Origin: Gyrodactylus bullatarudis
Lineage: Eukaryota; Platyhelminthes; Monogenea; Gyrodactylidea; Gyrodactylidae
Length of the DNA stretch: 64,000 nt
Reading direction: 5' to 3'
NCBI GenBank assembly: GCA_012064415.1
Contig: SSNU01000144.1
Span: forward strand, 733,084 to 797,083
Part shown: one piece after another, positions 29,548 through 40,487 of the stretch
How the letters are laid out: each line of letters begins with the position of its first letter
How positions within the stretch are numbered: position 1 is the stretch's first letter
Notes under the pieces: model-generated
Databases searched by the model: none
What the model was told of the DNA's origin: nothing
The model's input: the letters and a program-made list of their open reading frames with translations, nothing else
Translations under genes and position numbers: made by a program

Positions 29548-29788
29548 TTATTTTTTGATTTGGAACAAAAAAATATTTACGCAGTTTTCATTAAAAACTT
29601 TCTAATAAAATAAAATCCCCGGCTACGCTAATTTTGTTTTAATAATTTTGCGTAATATGAAAACTTTCTATCAGATATAATATATAGAATCTATCTCCAT
29701 CATTAACAAAAATCTTAAAATGTTCCACATTCAACCTTATATTTGTTAAGAGTTTTAATAGGAGATCTAATCATCTACTTAATATCTG

Positions 29789-31671
29789 ATGTATTTGGAA
29801 CAACTTGTTTGTCCAGTTGAAATCATCGATAGTACTAATGATGTAAGTTATCTTATTAATAATATGAAGAATCCATACCAATTCCATTGTACAAAATGTC
29901 CTAAATCATTTGCTGATAATAAATCTATAGCTCTGCATTTTAAGCAGGAGCACTATCAAAAGAATAGTTAGTTAACCTAAATCTTTATTTTATTCTAAAA
30001 ATCAATCCCATTATCATTTATTTAACCATAGGCAAAACATTTGAATGCGATCAATGTGGTAAGATATATCCACGATCATTTTTGCTGCTAACTCATATCA
30101 AGAGTGCTCATGATAAAATTAGAGATCACATATGCAACGTATGTCTCAAAGGATTTTCAAAGCGTTCAGTCCTTAACCGACATATGAAGTGTGTACATTC
30201 AGGAGAGAAAAATTACATTTGTGATATTTGTGGAAAAGCTTTTGTTGCAAAAAAAAATTTGCAATTTCATATTGATGGACTTCATAGGCAGCTTAAACCT
30301 CATCAATGTGTCTTTTGTACTAAAAGTTTTGCCCGTCGTTGTGATCTCTATCGCCATAACCAGTGTATGCATGCTGAGAAAAAGAATTATAACTGTTCCT
30401 ATTGTACCAAAGGATTCCCTCAAAAATGGCACTTAGATCGTCATGTAAATGCTGTTCATCTAAAAAATCGATCCAAATTCTTGAAGAAAAAATTTGAAGA
30501 CTCTGTACAAGAGGTAAAGTCATCTTGTAATAAGATTTTATTTCCAATGGAATCAAAAGACGTTAGTAATTCCTCTCAAAATTTACTAAATGAAACTATT
30601 CTTAATATTCAGCCAAGTAATCAAATCACCATCCAGGGAGAATCCATTCAATTAATTGATTCCTCTACCGGTCTCCCGATCACGACCATTCTTAGTACAA
30701 ACAATAATAATAGCAACGGTCAAAATATTTTCTCAGTTCCTGGAAATCAAATTTTTACTTCTTTCTCTCAAAACCAACAGCAGCAACAGCAATTCCAACA
30801 GATTATCACCAATAATGGAACATTTCTACTACCCATTACAAACCAAATGAATATACATTCGAATAATAATATAGAAAGTACAAGTATAGAGAATTCTTGT
30901 CACACACTTTGTTTAATTTCTGGAAACGATGGAAATTTATTCACTGTAAATTTGAATACAAATCAAACTCAAGCATTACCAGCAAATCAAACTACTATTT
31001 ATGCACCTTCCGCGAATCAATCATCGACTTCGTCACTCATATTCAATCAATTTGTTAACGGTTCTTCCACTAATAACAATATCGAATTGTCTAATGATAC
31101 TTCTCAGCAGCATCAAACATCAGCCCTACAATTCCATAATGATTCAAACCTTCAATTTGTACATAATATCATGACTACATCAAATAGCAACGAAGAAAAT
31201 GATCTTGATTGCAAGGGAATCCTTCAGCTTAATATTGAAGGAACAACTGAGCACCAAGAGGATATTAATAGTAGCTCTATTGAATCGAAACTATTTTCCA
31301 CTGACCCGACTAACCTAGAAGATTTGATTAATTTTAATATTTTCCAAGCAGATCAATCTAATTCACAACCTACTATACAACAGATGGAGGCTTTGAAGCC
31401 TTTCGATTCAAATTCTAAAGTATTTTTATGTGATTTTTGTGACAAGTATTATACAAGAAAACAAAGTTTAAGTGCTCATGTTCTTCAAAAGCATTCAAAT
31501 AAACAGCCCTTCAAATGTCTACTTTGCGAAAAAGGGTTTGTGCGTCGGTGGGAGTTCTATCGCCATGTCAGCACGAATCACCAAGGTTTTTTTACTCAAG
31601 CTGTTGGTGAAAATCAGGCCAGTGACTTTGAAGCATGGCACATCAAGAACAAGATATTTAAAAATCAATAA
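29789..31671 (+). CDS. C2H2 zinc-finger protein with eight fingers
   Basis: Exons 29789-29966 and 30032-31671, with a 65-nt intron, giving 605 aa. Finger 1 (FHCTKCPKSFADN...HFKQEH) lies in exon 1. Fingers 2-6 follow in a tandem block in the first part of exon 2: FECDQCGK, HICNVCLK, YICDICGK, HQCVFCTK, YNCSYCTK. A long linker rich in Asn, Gln and Ser follows, then two C-terminal fingers (FLCDFCDK, FKCLLCEK). The fingers have the usual C-x2-C...H-x3/4-H spacing. The family is typically nuclear and binds DNA, and the linker resembles an activation region. I see no KRAB, ZAD or BTB domain at the N-terminus, so no specific orthologue is claimed. The start is the first ATG after in-frame stops. Confidence 0.85.
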
Positions 31672-32108
31672 TATTATATCGAATTTTTTTGTAAATACTT
31701 ATTTACCATTACCTTCATTTGTGTAATGATTTAATTTATAATTTAACTATCTTGTTCTATATATTCTCCTCCTGAATTAATAGTTTTATACAAGAAGATA
31801 ATCAATGAATCATCATTAATCATCTTTAGTACAGATTAGAGCCTCTTGAGTCTAGATACAATTGACTATAGTCTATTAATTATTGTAGCCTACAGGTAAG
31901 GCTAACAAATAGTAGTAACTTGGGCTAATTCACTAGTAATTAAGTCTTAATTTTTAAGCTAATAATAGCAGTCAACCCCCTATTAGCAGCATAATTCAAA
32001 AATTTTGATTAAAAATAGCACCCATTGATTAATGAATAATAATAATTCAATAAGTTTATCCAAGTTTTAATTTGACTTATAATTCAAAAGTTCTATGGGC
32101 CATAGGTT

Positions 32109-32684
32109 ATGGCTTTAGAGAATGTTGATTTACTATTTTTGTTCGGATTCCTTTCTATAACTATAGTTTTATTCGAACAAGGACTACAACCTAGTAGCTC
32201 TGATAACCTTCCAATCTTATATTACAATGATGCTTATAAACTATGTCATAATTTTAACAAAGAGGAAATTAATTTGAATGATAAGGATCTGCCTGTTATA
32301 TCTGATCAAGGAATTCTTTATTGTAAATCCAACAATACCCAATTGGGCTTTCATATTTACCGAGAAAAACCTGATCAATGGTTCAATATAGAAGCTAGAA
32401 GATGTGACCTTCAAGATTGGTGCAAAAATGGAGATATATCAAAGTCATACTTTTTTTGGAAATGTAACGGATATAAAGTAGCTGTTCTTTGGGCCGGTCA
32501 TAATGAAGATCCTTGTCCTCCTAAGTTGAATATTCTCACTGAAAGTGAAGCCAAACTTGAATGCATAAATGGCACCTTGGGCAAATTATCTAAAATTTGG
32601 CTGTGCTCTTCAAGCTCTCAAAATAGTATCAATGAAATAGGTTGGACTAATGATGAAATTGGAAGCACAAGCCAGATAATTTAA
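32109..32684 (+). CDS. secreted or membrane-anchored Cys-rich protein, unrecognised
   Basis: A single-exon frame of 191 codons. Residues about 8-24 are strongly hydrophobic (LLFLFGFLSITIVLF) and look like a signal peptide or a signal anchor. The rest contains eight cysteines, in contexts such as LYC, RRCD, DWC, WKC, DPCP, LEC and WLC, and several tryptophans. That suggests a disulphide-bonded extracellular fold. N-x-S/T sequons occur (NNT, NGT). I do not recognise the family. It is convergent with the RBM15-like gene, with about 100 bp between the two stop codons. The frame is open and reads like a protein, but an additional exon cannot be excluded. Confidence 0.6.
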   Translation: MALENVDLLFLFGFLSITIVLFEQGLQPSSSDNLPILYYNDAYKLCHNFNKEEINLNDKDLPVISDQGILYCKSNNTQLGFHIYREKPDQWFNIEARRCDLQDWCKNGDISKSYFFWKCNGYKVAVLWAGHNEDPCPPKLNILTESEAKLECINGTLGKLSKIWLCSSSSQNSINEIGWTNDEIGSTSQII

Positions 32685-32780
32685 ATATTTTTAGATATTT
32701 TGGTACCCAATTTCGGATTCATTCATGTTATGTATTGATTATTTTTGTTAGAAAATTTTATTTTGAAAATGAAAAGTCAA

Positions 32781-32786
32781 TTTATT
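32781..32786 (-). terminator. AATAAA poly(A) signal touching the stop codon
   Basis: On the minus strand the stop codon TGA of the RBM15-like gene shares its last base with an AATAAA. A second AATAAA lies at 32757-32762. Either could end the transcript. Confidence 0.45.
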
Positions 32787-34534
32787 CATACTTTGCAAGC
32801 CAAGATAACTACATAATTATTTTGACCAGCTACTTGACAAGCCAATTTGGGAGCAGATAACTTGAGTAGACTAAGTGAAAATCCACTAGGAGGAAAAATG
32901 TATATGTTAACTGGTTCAGATTTACTGGAGTTATTTTTGCCCAAATCAATATTGACAATAACACAGACTTGCTTCTGCCGGAGATATGCATTCAAGCAGG
33001 GAACCGTTCTAATATGCTCTAGTCTCAGTGGAAGATTAGGATACTTTTCGTTCAATTCTTGAAGATTATACTTTTCCTCACTAGTACATCCTATCATTAC
33101 TGATAAATTTTCATTGTTCTCATTGATGACTCGTTTAATTAAAGTAGACGCATTTGAAAGCCATTCTTGAGAGAGAGCAATGCGACGCTTAATCAGGTTA
33201 ACAGAGGTGCATGATGCGTAGAGAGAATCACTTAGTTCTTTACATCCAGATATATGGTAAATCTTTGTTGGATAAACACTTTTTTTCATAATAAGTCTAG
33301 ATTCTCCTACTAGGTTGCAACTTTTTATTACTTCTTCTAAACTGAACGAGCGTCCAGCACTGATATTTTCTTCATTTCGATCTGATGAATCTGTTTTCTT
33401 CTGATTGTAACTTGACAAAGGATCAAGACCCTTGAAGAATGTCAGTTCCTTGATAGAGAAGATTGTATTGTAAAAATCCACATTTGAACTAAGAACCTGA
33501 GAAATCTGATCGATATTATTCTTGAGAATGAGTGCAATATCGTCAGATATAAAGTCCAGGTGTACTTTCTTGCTGCCAAGACCTCGACCTAGAGGCAACT
33601 CCTTAACCGCTTGAATAGCATCATTAGCATTGTTTTGTTGTTCGTACACAACAATTGCAAAGTTATAGTTTTCCTCATAAAAAAGAAACGAAAGAAAGCC
33701 AAATTTGATAAATTCGTTAACTAGTACATTTTTTGTTGACCATTTACCCAGGCCTCCAACATATATTGACTTGGATGGTGTCATCTTTCCGAATCCAATT
33801 TTACATGGATTATTTTTAATGTTTTTATTTCGCATTTTTGCTTTTGCAGTAATAGCCATGTCTACGTTTTCGAATTTGATAAACGCATATGGATTCTGTC
33901 CAGCTGTTCTTTTTATATCAATTTGCTCAATATGACCAAACATTCCAAATACTGAAAGAACATCGTGATCTTCGATGTCATTCTCTAAATTTCCAAGAAA
34001 TAATGTTCTAGTTGGTGTACCATCTAACTCGGAACGACTAGTGCTGAGAATTTTGTTTGGATATTTGACAGATGTTAGATGATAATTTTCAGAAGACAAG
34101 TTTCTGGACATACTGATAAGAGACATGTTCTGCGGTCGATGACTTTTCTTGCTCAAATCCATATTAGAAAAACTGTCAAACGGTTCAAGATCAAAGACCT
34201 TGTTGCCAATGAAAATACTTGATTTGTTAGAGTATGCTTTTGATGCATCATTAGGATATTTAAAGTTAATTAGAGCCATTTTTTCATCGTCAAGTTTATA
34301 AACTTTGACCGTAAAATCTCCGAATTGATGAAGTTCATTAGTAATTATATTTTGGAGTGAATTATCATCAATTTTCATTGTAATTCGTCTAATAGACAAT
34401 GAACGAAAGTTATTCGATGCCATGAGATTGTTAGGCTTGAGTATTTTATTCCTGGATTGCAGAAACATCCTTTTATCCTCATATTTAGAGGATTCGTTAT
34501 ATTCCCGTTTCATAAGAGTAAAGTTTTTAAACAA
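32786..34534 (-). CDS. RBM15: RBM15/spenito-like protein: RRMs and SPOC domain
   Basis: A single-exon frame of 582 codons. Three RNA recognition motifs are visible: a divergent one at about 44-118 (RSLSIRRITM), RRM2 at about 176-248 (RTLFLGNL...YAFIKF) and RRM3 at about 257-335 (KSIYVGGLG...FAIVVY). After a variable linker, about 420-582 forms a SPOC domain with RIALSQEWL, AYLRQKQVCVIVNI and VNIYIFPPSGFS. RRMs plus a C-terminal SPOC define the Spen family, and the short version corresponds to RBM15/RBM15B, fly spenito. Those proteins bring the m6A methyltransferase complex to RNA. It is much shorter than vertebrate RBM15 and lacks introns. The exact start is uncertain (other Met codons at 8, 23 and 38). 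Domain calls are by eye. Confidence 0.85.
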   Translation of the reverse strand: MFKNFTLMKREYNESSKYEDKRMFLQSRNKILKPNNLMASNNFRSLSIRRITMKIDDNSLQNIITNELHQFGDFTVKVYKLDDEKMALINFKYPNDASKAYSNKSSIFIGNKVFDLEPFDSFSNMDLSKKSHRPQNMSLISMSRNLSSENYHLTSVKYPNKILSTSRSELDGTPTRTLFLGNLENDIEDHDVLSVFGMFGHIEQIDIKRTAGQNPYAFIKFENVDMAITAKAKMRNKNIKNNPCKIGFGKMTPSKSIYVGGLGKWSTKNVLVNEFIKFGFLSFLFYEENYNFAIVVYEQQNNANDAIQAVKELPLGRGLGSKKVHLDFISDDIALILKNNIDQISQVLSSNVDFYNTIFSIKELTFFKGLDPLSSYNQKKTDSSDRNEENISAGRSFSLEEVIKSCNLVGESRLIMKKSVYPTKIYHISGCKELSDSLYASCTSVNLIKRRIALSQEWLSNASTLIKRVINENNENLSVMIGCTSEEKYNLQELNEKYPNLPLRLEHIRTVPCLNAYLRQKQVCVIVNIDLGKNNSSKSEPVNIYIFPPSGFSLSLLKLSAPKLACQVAGQNNYVVILACKV

Positions 34535-34745
34535 AGTCAGATTTTTGGTGTAATTATAAATTATGTGTTAATATTGACTAATTATTTCATTTTGAAATTC
34601 AATTTTATTACAAGATTCAATTTAATCGAATTTCAACTTTATGTAATGTTCAGAAATTCTGATTGGAAATATTCTTCTTAATCGACTCTCTTCTTGTCTA
34701 CAACTCTTGAATGATAATAAATAAATTTCTGTCTTTCTTTGTCAT

Positions 34746-35954
34746 TTAACCCAGAATTGTAGTTTCGACTAGAAGTCTTGTAACAACATATGGATCACAA
34801 TTTGATGCTGGTCTTCTGTCCTCTAAATATCCCTTACCGTCATGTGCAACCTGTCTTGGAATCCTAACTGATGATCCTCTATTTGCTACACCGGATGAGA
34901 ATTTATCGACAGAGCTTGTTTCGCAAGATCCTGTTAGTCTTCTCAAGTTATCAACGCCGCCAACAGGATCATAATTTTTAATATGATGTTCATGTTTGAG
35001 AGACAATTTTTCAATTGCTTTATTTATTGCCCTGAAGAAACAGAATATCAATTGAATAGTGTTAAAAGTTTAGCCTCATACTCACTCGATGCCATTATCT
35101 TCTCTCATTTTAGCGGTTGAATAATTTGTATGGGCGCCGGCTCCATTCCAGTCAAATCCAGGTATTATTTTAGGATCAAAAGATACACGGACACCAAAAT
35201 CCTCAGCGACCCTGAATAGAATAAACCTGGCAATCCATAGGTGATCACCTGCTTCGATGCCTTCACTCGGTCCAATTTGGAATTCCCACTGAGTAAGATT
35301 ATAATTACATTAGCTGATTTTTTCTGTTTTTTTGTTTTTTAAATCAGCTTGACTTACTTGACTAGCCATAACTTCGGCGTTTGTTCCGCATATCTTTACT
35401 CCAGCGTACATGCATGCCTTATAATGAGCTTCAACAATGTATCTTCCGTAAGAATTTTCTGCTCCGACCCCACAATAATATGGCCCTTGAGGTCTTGGAA
35501 AACCTTCCTTTGGCCAATTTAGTGGTCTTCCATCTTTTCCAATAAGGGAGTATTCTTGTTCAATTCCAAACCAGGGTTTTTCACTTGAACCTTTCTTCAT
35601 AACCTCATAACACTCTCTTCTAGTATTTGTCTTATGGATGTTCATTTCAAAATCCATAATCTCACACAGAACCAACTTGTTATTTCCTTTCATGAAAGGA
35701 TCTCGAAATAAAGCAACCGGCTTCAAATAGACGTCTGAGTTGTCTCCAAATGCTTGGTTTGTACTGCTTCCATCGAAATTCCACATTGGACAATCTTCTG
35801 GCTTTACTGGCTCCCCATAGACAGTCCTTGTTTTGCATCTAAGATTTTGCATGGATCCGTCTATCCAAACATAAGTCAAAAGACAAATTTCTTTTGGCTG
35901 TTCCAAACTCATGTAGTCGTCATAGGCTTTTCTATTATCACTTTTTTCTTTCAT
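34746..35954 (-). CDS. GLUL: glutamine synthetase
   Basis: Three minus-strand exons, 35358-35954, 35086-35288 and 34746-35031, with introns of 69 and 54 nt; 361 aa, usual for animal GSII (about 370). The enzyme makes glutamine from glutamate, ammonia and ATP, detoxifying ammonia and recycling glutamate. Signatures: [24 protein letters not shown], the WFGIEQEY metal/glutamate-site segment, [29 protein letters not shown]...NAEVM, then [18 protein letters not shown] and [10 protein letters not shown] with [12 protein letters not shown] near the end. Both joins restore conserved residues. An N-terminal extension ([14 protein letters not shown]) precedes the core, with no clear mitochondrial presequence. 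A TATA box lies upstream. Confidence 0.95.
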
Positions 35955-35991
35955 ATCACAAGAATTGTTTTAAAATACCAGTTTCGGCCAG

Positions 35992-36043
35992 TATTTATAC
36001 TATTTATCTTCTGATTGCAATAATTTTATTAGTCGTTGATTGG
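35992..36043 (-). promoter_or_regulatory. TATA and CCAAT promoter of glutamine synthetase
   Basis: On the minus strand a TATAAATA box (35992-35999) lies about 40 bp before the start codon at 35954, with a CCAAT box at 36039-36043 further upstream. The motifs are seen directly. The short distance implies a very short 5' leader. Confidence 0.5.
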
Positions 36044-36737
36044 TTCGTTGACTTTAGGAGGCAATTTAAAAAAATTAAACATCTCACATGACACAATGCG
36101 TACTAATTCAATTTTATTATCTTGCCTGCTATTAGCGTCACATGAAAAAGCTCAAGTTTATGATTTTGATAAAAATGGGTCCTGAGAACTACAATAACAA
36201 GTCTATAATTTCACCATAAAACTACCAACATTTAACCTTGAAAATTTTTTTATGACTCGCATTCCATCTTCGTCTATCCAATGGTCTGTGAATACGCTGA
36301 TAAATAAACTACATTTGTATTGACGCAATTATTTTTAGTTTAGGAGTTATCGATCAATTTTCGGTCATTTTTTGATCATAAATTGGCTATCTTTGAACCT
36401 GTAGCAAGTAGAGTTCAGGCGATTGCATATTCGAACTCTACGAGCATGATTTTTCAATAAAACTTACCTTACTTTTTATCTATGACCCTGGAAAGTAGAT
36501 TTACAAAAGTACGTTATAAACAAAAATTATTATTTTTGAAAAATCAACTCTCTTTGATTTAGTATAGCACCAGTTTGACGAATTATAGAGCCAAGATTTT
36601 TGCCTATTCCAGGATTTTAATGAATTTCCTATCGAATGAATGGTTAACAAAGTATTTTCTGATGCTTAGATGTGTAATAATGAATTGCATAATTAGTATG
36701 TGTCTTTAAACAGTGGGACTTAAGGGTTTAATTATGA

Positions 36738-37034
36738 TGGACTGATTATTCCGTAAAAAGTTTAATTTTGCTGTTTTGTTGTGGAATCCCGATTATAATA
36801 ATTCTTTTATTTAAAAAAAAGATCATTATTCCTTAATAGCTAAACCAAGAATTTATTTTAATTCTAGAGACTTTTAATTGACAGTGTGTGAAATCATCTT
36901 TTTACAGAGTTCAATTGCTGAAAGCAATCTCTTGTTATTTTTTTATTTTTGTCTATTAATGAAAGAATGTTTTATGTCTCATAATATCTTTGGAGAATAA
37001 GAATTAACTTTATGAAGATATATTTTATTTCAAT
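36738..37034 (+). repeat. direct repeat copy A
   Basis: Shares with 38030-38434 a first block (GACTGATTATT...GTTTAATTTT...GGAATCCC). It also shares a longer, nearly identical block beginning at CTAAACCAAGAATTTATTTT (36839) and continuing to a TATTTTATTTCA end near 37032. The orientation is the same. Copy A lacks a roughly 100-bp segment present in copy B. Confidence 0.8.
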
Positions 37035-38029
37035 CTTTGTTCACTTCAATTCAGACTACTCACACACCAGACTGAAATTTTAATAACGAAATCTTTAATT
37101 GATCAATCTTGGATCCAAACATGGGGTAAACTTTTCTATTTTATCAACAAACCTAAAATAGATAAAGTTGAAACAAATCTCTATGTACAATATTTCCATT
37201 TGGTTTATTCAAACTCCCAGATTCGATACCGCTTGATGCTATATTCACGATACAATTCACCAGGGAAGGACTGCAAAGGTAATAATCGTAAAGATATTCT
37301 CAGAAACTGGCTCAATTTTTAACCTTATAACAATAACTTTTAAAACAATATTCCACTTCCACTGAATTCAGACCTTTGTCGAATATGCAAAATTTCCTTT
37401 CTCTAATAGACTCGCTCATAAGCACCAAAATGACACCTCAAATGATTACTGAAGTATGTTGTTTCATGGTTTCACATCTTACAAGAGTGCATCTTCATAT
37501 CTCCTTTTCTTTGATCAAGCTGTAATGATTTGATAAAATACCATTTGAGGAGTCCCAACAGAAACTTCCAAAGACTCTCTTGTCACCTTCCTTAAGCCGA
37601 GATCACATATCAAAGACATTAATGGCAACAGATTGACTCCATTCCTTATTACTTGTGAAATAAAACATATCAAGAACTCTTTATAGAATATTGGGCTATC
37701 CCTAAATGATTTGAAAACTTAAATAATTCTAATTCGCTCTTCCTCTTCAGACTTGAGTTTCTCCCGACTGTGGTTGATAGATAAACTTATAAGTTATGAC
37801 CCATTTGGCTAAGAAGAATCACTGCCTCCTTAATGAATGATTACTAATAATGTTTAGAAAAACACCCAATACTATGAAAACCAGTTATGACACAAGATTC
37901 TAAAGAGAATACTCCATCCTACTCACCAATATCATCCCTCTTGGAGCATATCTTGTTCAGCAAGATTCCAGATGAATCTAAATCTCTTCCAGACTGAAAA
38001 TAATTTATCATGAAGCTATCAAAATCTGA

Positions 38030-38434
38030 ATCATGGTAGACTGATTATTTCGTTAAAAGTTTAATTTTACTACTTGGAATTTTGGCATGGAATCCCTACT
38101 ACTAAATATTTCGAAATTAGTTGCTTATTCCTCACCCAGCTTTTCTCAGCTGTTTCAAGAGTTTTTTCACGCTAAAAACTCGGATTGGATTTCAGTTATT
38201 TCTAATTAAATGTATTATTTTTTAAATTTATATACAAGCTAAACCAAGAATTTATTTTAATTCTAGAGACTTTTAATTGACAGTGTGTGAAATCATCTTT
38301 TTACACAGTTCAATTGCTGAAAGCAATCTCTTGTTTTTTTTTTTCATTTTTGTCTATTAATGAAAGACATTTTTTATTTCTCATAATATCTTTGGAGGAT
38401 GAGGATTAACTTATTAAAGAAATATTTTATTTCA
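38030..38434 (+). repeat. direct repeat copy B
   Basis: Second copy of the repeat at 36738-37034, in the same orientation, separated by about 1 kb. It carries an extra segment of about 100 bp (roughly 38110-38235) between the two shared blocks. Possible dispersed element or terminal repeats of a small element; I see no clear TG...CA ends or target duplication. Confidence 0.8.
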
Positions 38435-39414
38435 TATTTTTTTCTATATAATCTTGTCTAATTCGAATTCAGAGAAAAGTTTACATTGAATTTCGCAATC
38501 ATGCTCAGAAAAAAGATGATATTTTATATTCTTATTGCTTACTTAATTTTTATTTTATTTTCAGATAGAAAAATGACCTGACTTCCGCTGGCTGTAATTC
38601 ATTATTGTCTATTATATTTGGATAATGTATCAAATTTGTCTATTTATATTTTTATATTATTCTTAACATCCTTGCAAGAAAACTAACTCATATACTTGTT
38701 GATTCACTGCTCTATTTTTTGAAAAAATTTATATCGTAATTTGAGCTCAACTATAGAGTATAAATGTGAAAAAAGAATAATTCAAATGGTTTATTTCCCA
38801 ATATGAATCGAATAAATATACTTGAGTGAAGAATATGTAGATATAATTCTCAAAGCCTTCTATTAGGTTGAGTAATGCTGTTTACAGTCATTAAATCACT
38901 CTCTACTGCTGATACACTCGAAATTATGAAGTAATCTCGTTGGTTTAAATCTATAATTTGAAAATTCCTTAATAATTTTTTATTCGCCTTACTACTCACA
39001 AGTACATCATTAAAAGTACGATTTCAAAATTTTCTGTAAAAATCATTGAATTTTTCTGACATATACTTCAAAGTAGACTCACGAATATTTTCAAAATATT
39101 TTTTTGGAAATAATAATATTATATATCACGTTACTTCTAAGTAAATTGAACTTAATTTATTTCTTTTCGATATTTTTCTTCAAAATCGTCATTTCGATGA
39201 TATACTTGTAAGTAGATAGGTGATTATTATTATTTAAAATTCCAATTACAAAACTAAAATAGAATTTGGATGGCATATATTATTGGGAATTATACAAATC
39301 GAAAACTGGAAATTAGAAGCCAAAAAAATTTTATATGTATTCACGTAATTAAAAATAAGGAAATCTAAGTGCATTTAAATTCAATCAATTAAAATAGTTT
39401 TAAAGTCTTGATCA

Positions 39415-39789
39415 TCAGGAATAAGTGCAGAGAGGTGGACGCAAGTTGACTTGAGGTTGCATGAAGGGAGATTCTTCAAAAGTAATTTTAATCTGGTTTG
39501 GAGAGGGAGGATATTTCTGAGTAGAATTGAAAATTTCCAATTGTTCCTTCAACTTCCTTGTGTTAAGGTAAGTACGTTCATTAGAATCAATGGGGTTATT
39601 ATAAAGGATTAAAGAGGCAGAGATCCTTCTGTGCCAGATTGGATACCAGGAGGATAGGTCAAGGCATTGTTTTGACCGTAACAGTTTAATTGAGTATCTT
39701 AAAGATTTTTCAAGGTCATTTACATTGGGCTTTATTGAGAGTTTGTAGTCGTAGGAGAGGCCAAGATAAACCTTGGAAACTATAGACAT
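39415..39789 (-). CDS. orphan ORF of 124 codons, possibly retroelement-derived
   Basis: A single minus-strand frame, MSIVSKVYLGLSYDYKLSIK..., with a plausible amino-acid composition, including tryptophans (SSWYPIWHRRI) and a charged C-terminal half. The start, resembling an LGLxYxYxLSIKPxxxxLEKSL pattern followed by a W-x-x-x-WHRR stretch, faintly recalls the thumb region of LINE reverse transcriptases. I do not identify it with confidence. It lies about 700 bp beyond the stop of CNOT4 on the same strand. No intron or promoter was found. It may be a small gene, a retrotransposon remnant or chance. Confidence 0.35.
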   Translation of the reverse strand: MSIVSKVYLGLSYDYKLSIKPNVNDLEKSLRYSIKLLRSKQCLDLSSWYPIWHRRISASLILYNNPIDSNERTYLNTRKLKEQLEIFNSTQKYPPSPNQIKITFEESPFMQPQVNLRPPLCTYS

Positions 39790-40487
39790 TTCTTATAATT
39801 ATTTGCGCAAATAACCCTCTGTGAATTATTGGCTGATTTCTCTAGGCCTAAATTATTATTGAAATTAATACAGTGAAGATAGGAACTGATTTTAACATTT
39901 TATTAAAATCTGATTTTAAAAATCATCTGGACAAATTATTTCACTATTAAAACAAGAGAATGGAAACTTTGGTTGTCAGTCTGAATACTTTTAATTTATT
40001 GTAAAATATGAAATTTTGGTCATTTTTTGATGGACAGTAATATCTTTGTATTTCTCTTAATAATCCCAGCCTGAGATTCCCAGGCTGTAACAATTTTGCG
40101 TAGCAAAAATTTCATAATGTTCCCCCAGTTATAAAAAATTGTAAAAAATATATAAATTGTTTTAACGGAATATAGGGATGAATTCGAATTCAATTAGAGA
40201 CTCTAATTTAGTTAACACGTATTAATGACCAATGAAAAATTCTAAAAAATGATAATTTAGCTTGAATTCAAGCTGAGATTTCCCACCGTATTCAGACTTT
40301 GTTAATAACGGGTTATGATCATTTTAGAAAATTTACATAAGCATCCTAGTAGAGAGCTTAGTTTTCGAATTATGAGATATGAATTAATTTCACAAGAATT
40401 TTAGTATATTTGAATAATATGTCTAATTCCAACAAAAGGAGATTAATAATTTTTTGTATCTCACGATTATTGAATCAATATTCGAGA

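Larger units (their letters stand above)
36044..39414. other. intergenic region with a diverged direct repeat
   Basis: About 3.4 kb between glutamine synthetase and the orphan ORF near 39.5 kb. No coding frame is supported. Its main content is a pair of related segments, listed separately. The roughly 1 kb between them is a little less AT-rich than the flanks but has no long open frame. Confidence 0.45.

Noticed and set aside
30199..30556. Minus-strand frames of 77-78 codons
   Set aside because: Antisense shadows of the zinc-finger exon.
36738..38434. Reading the direct repeats as LTRs of a small retrotransposon
   Set aside because: No TG...CA termini, primer-binding site or target duplication could be seen; kept only as a repeat pair.
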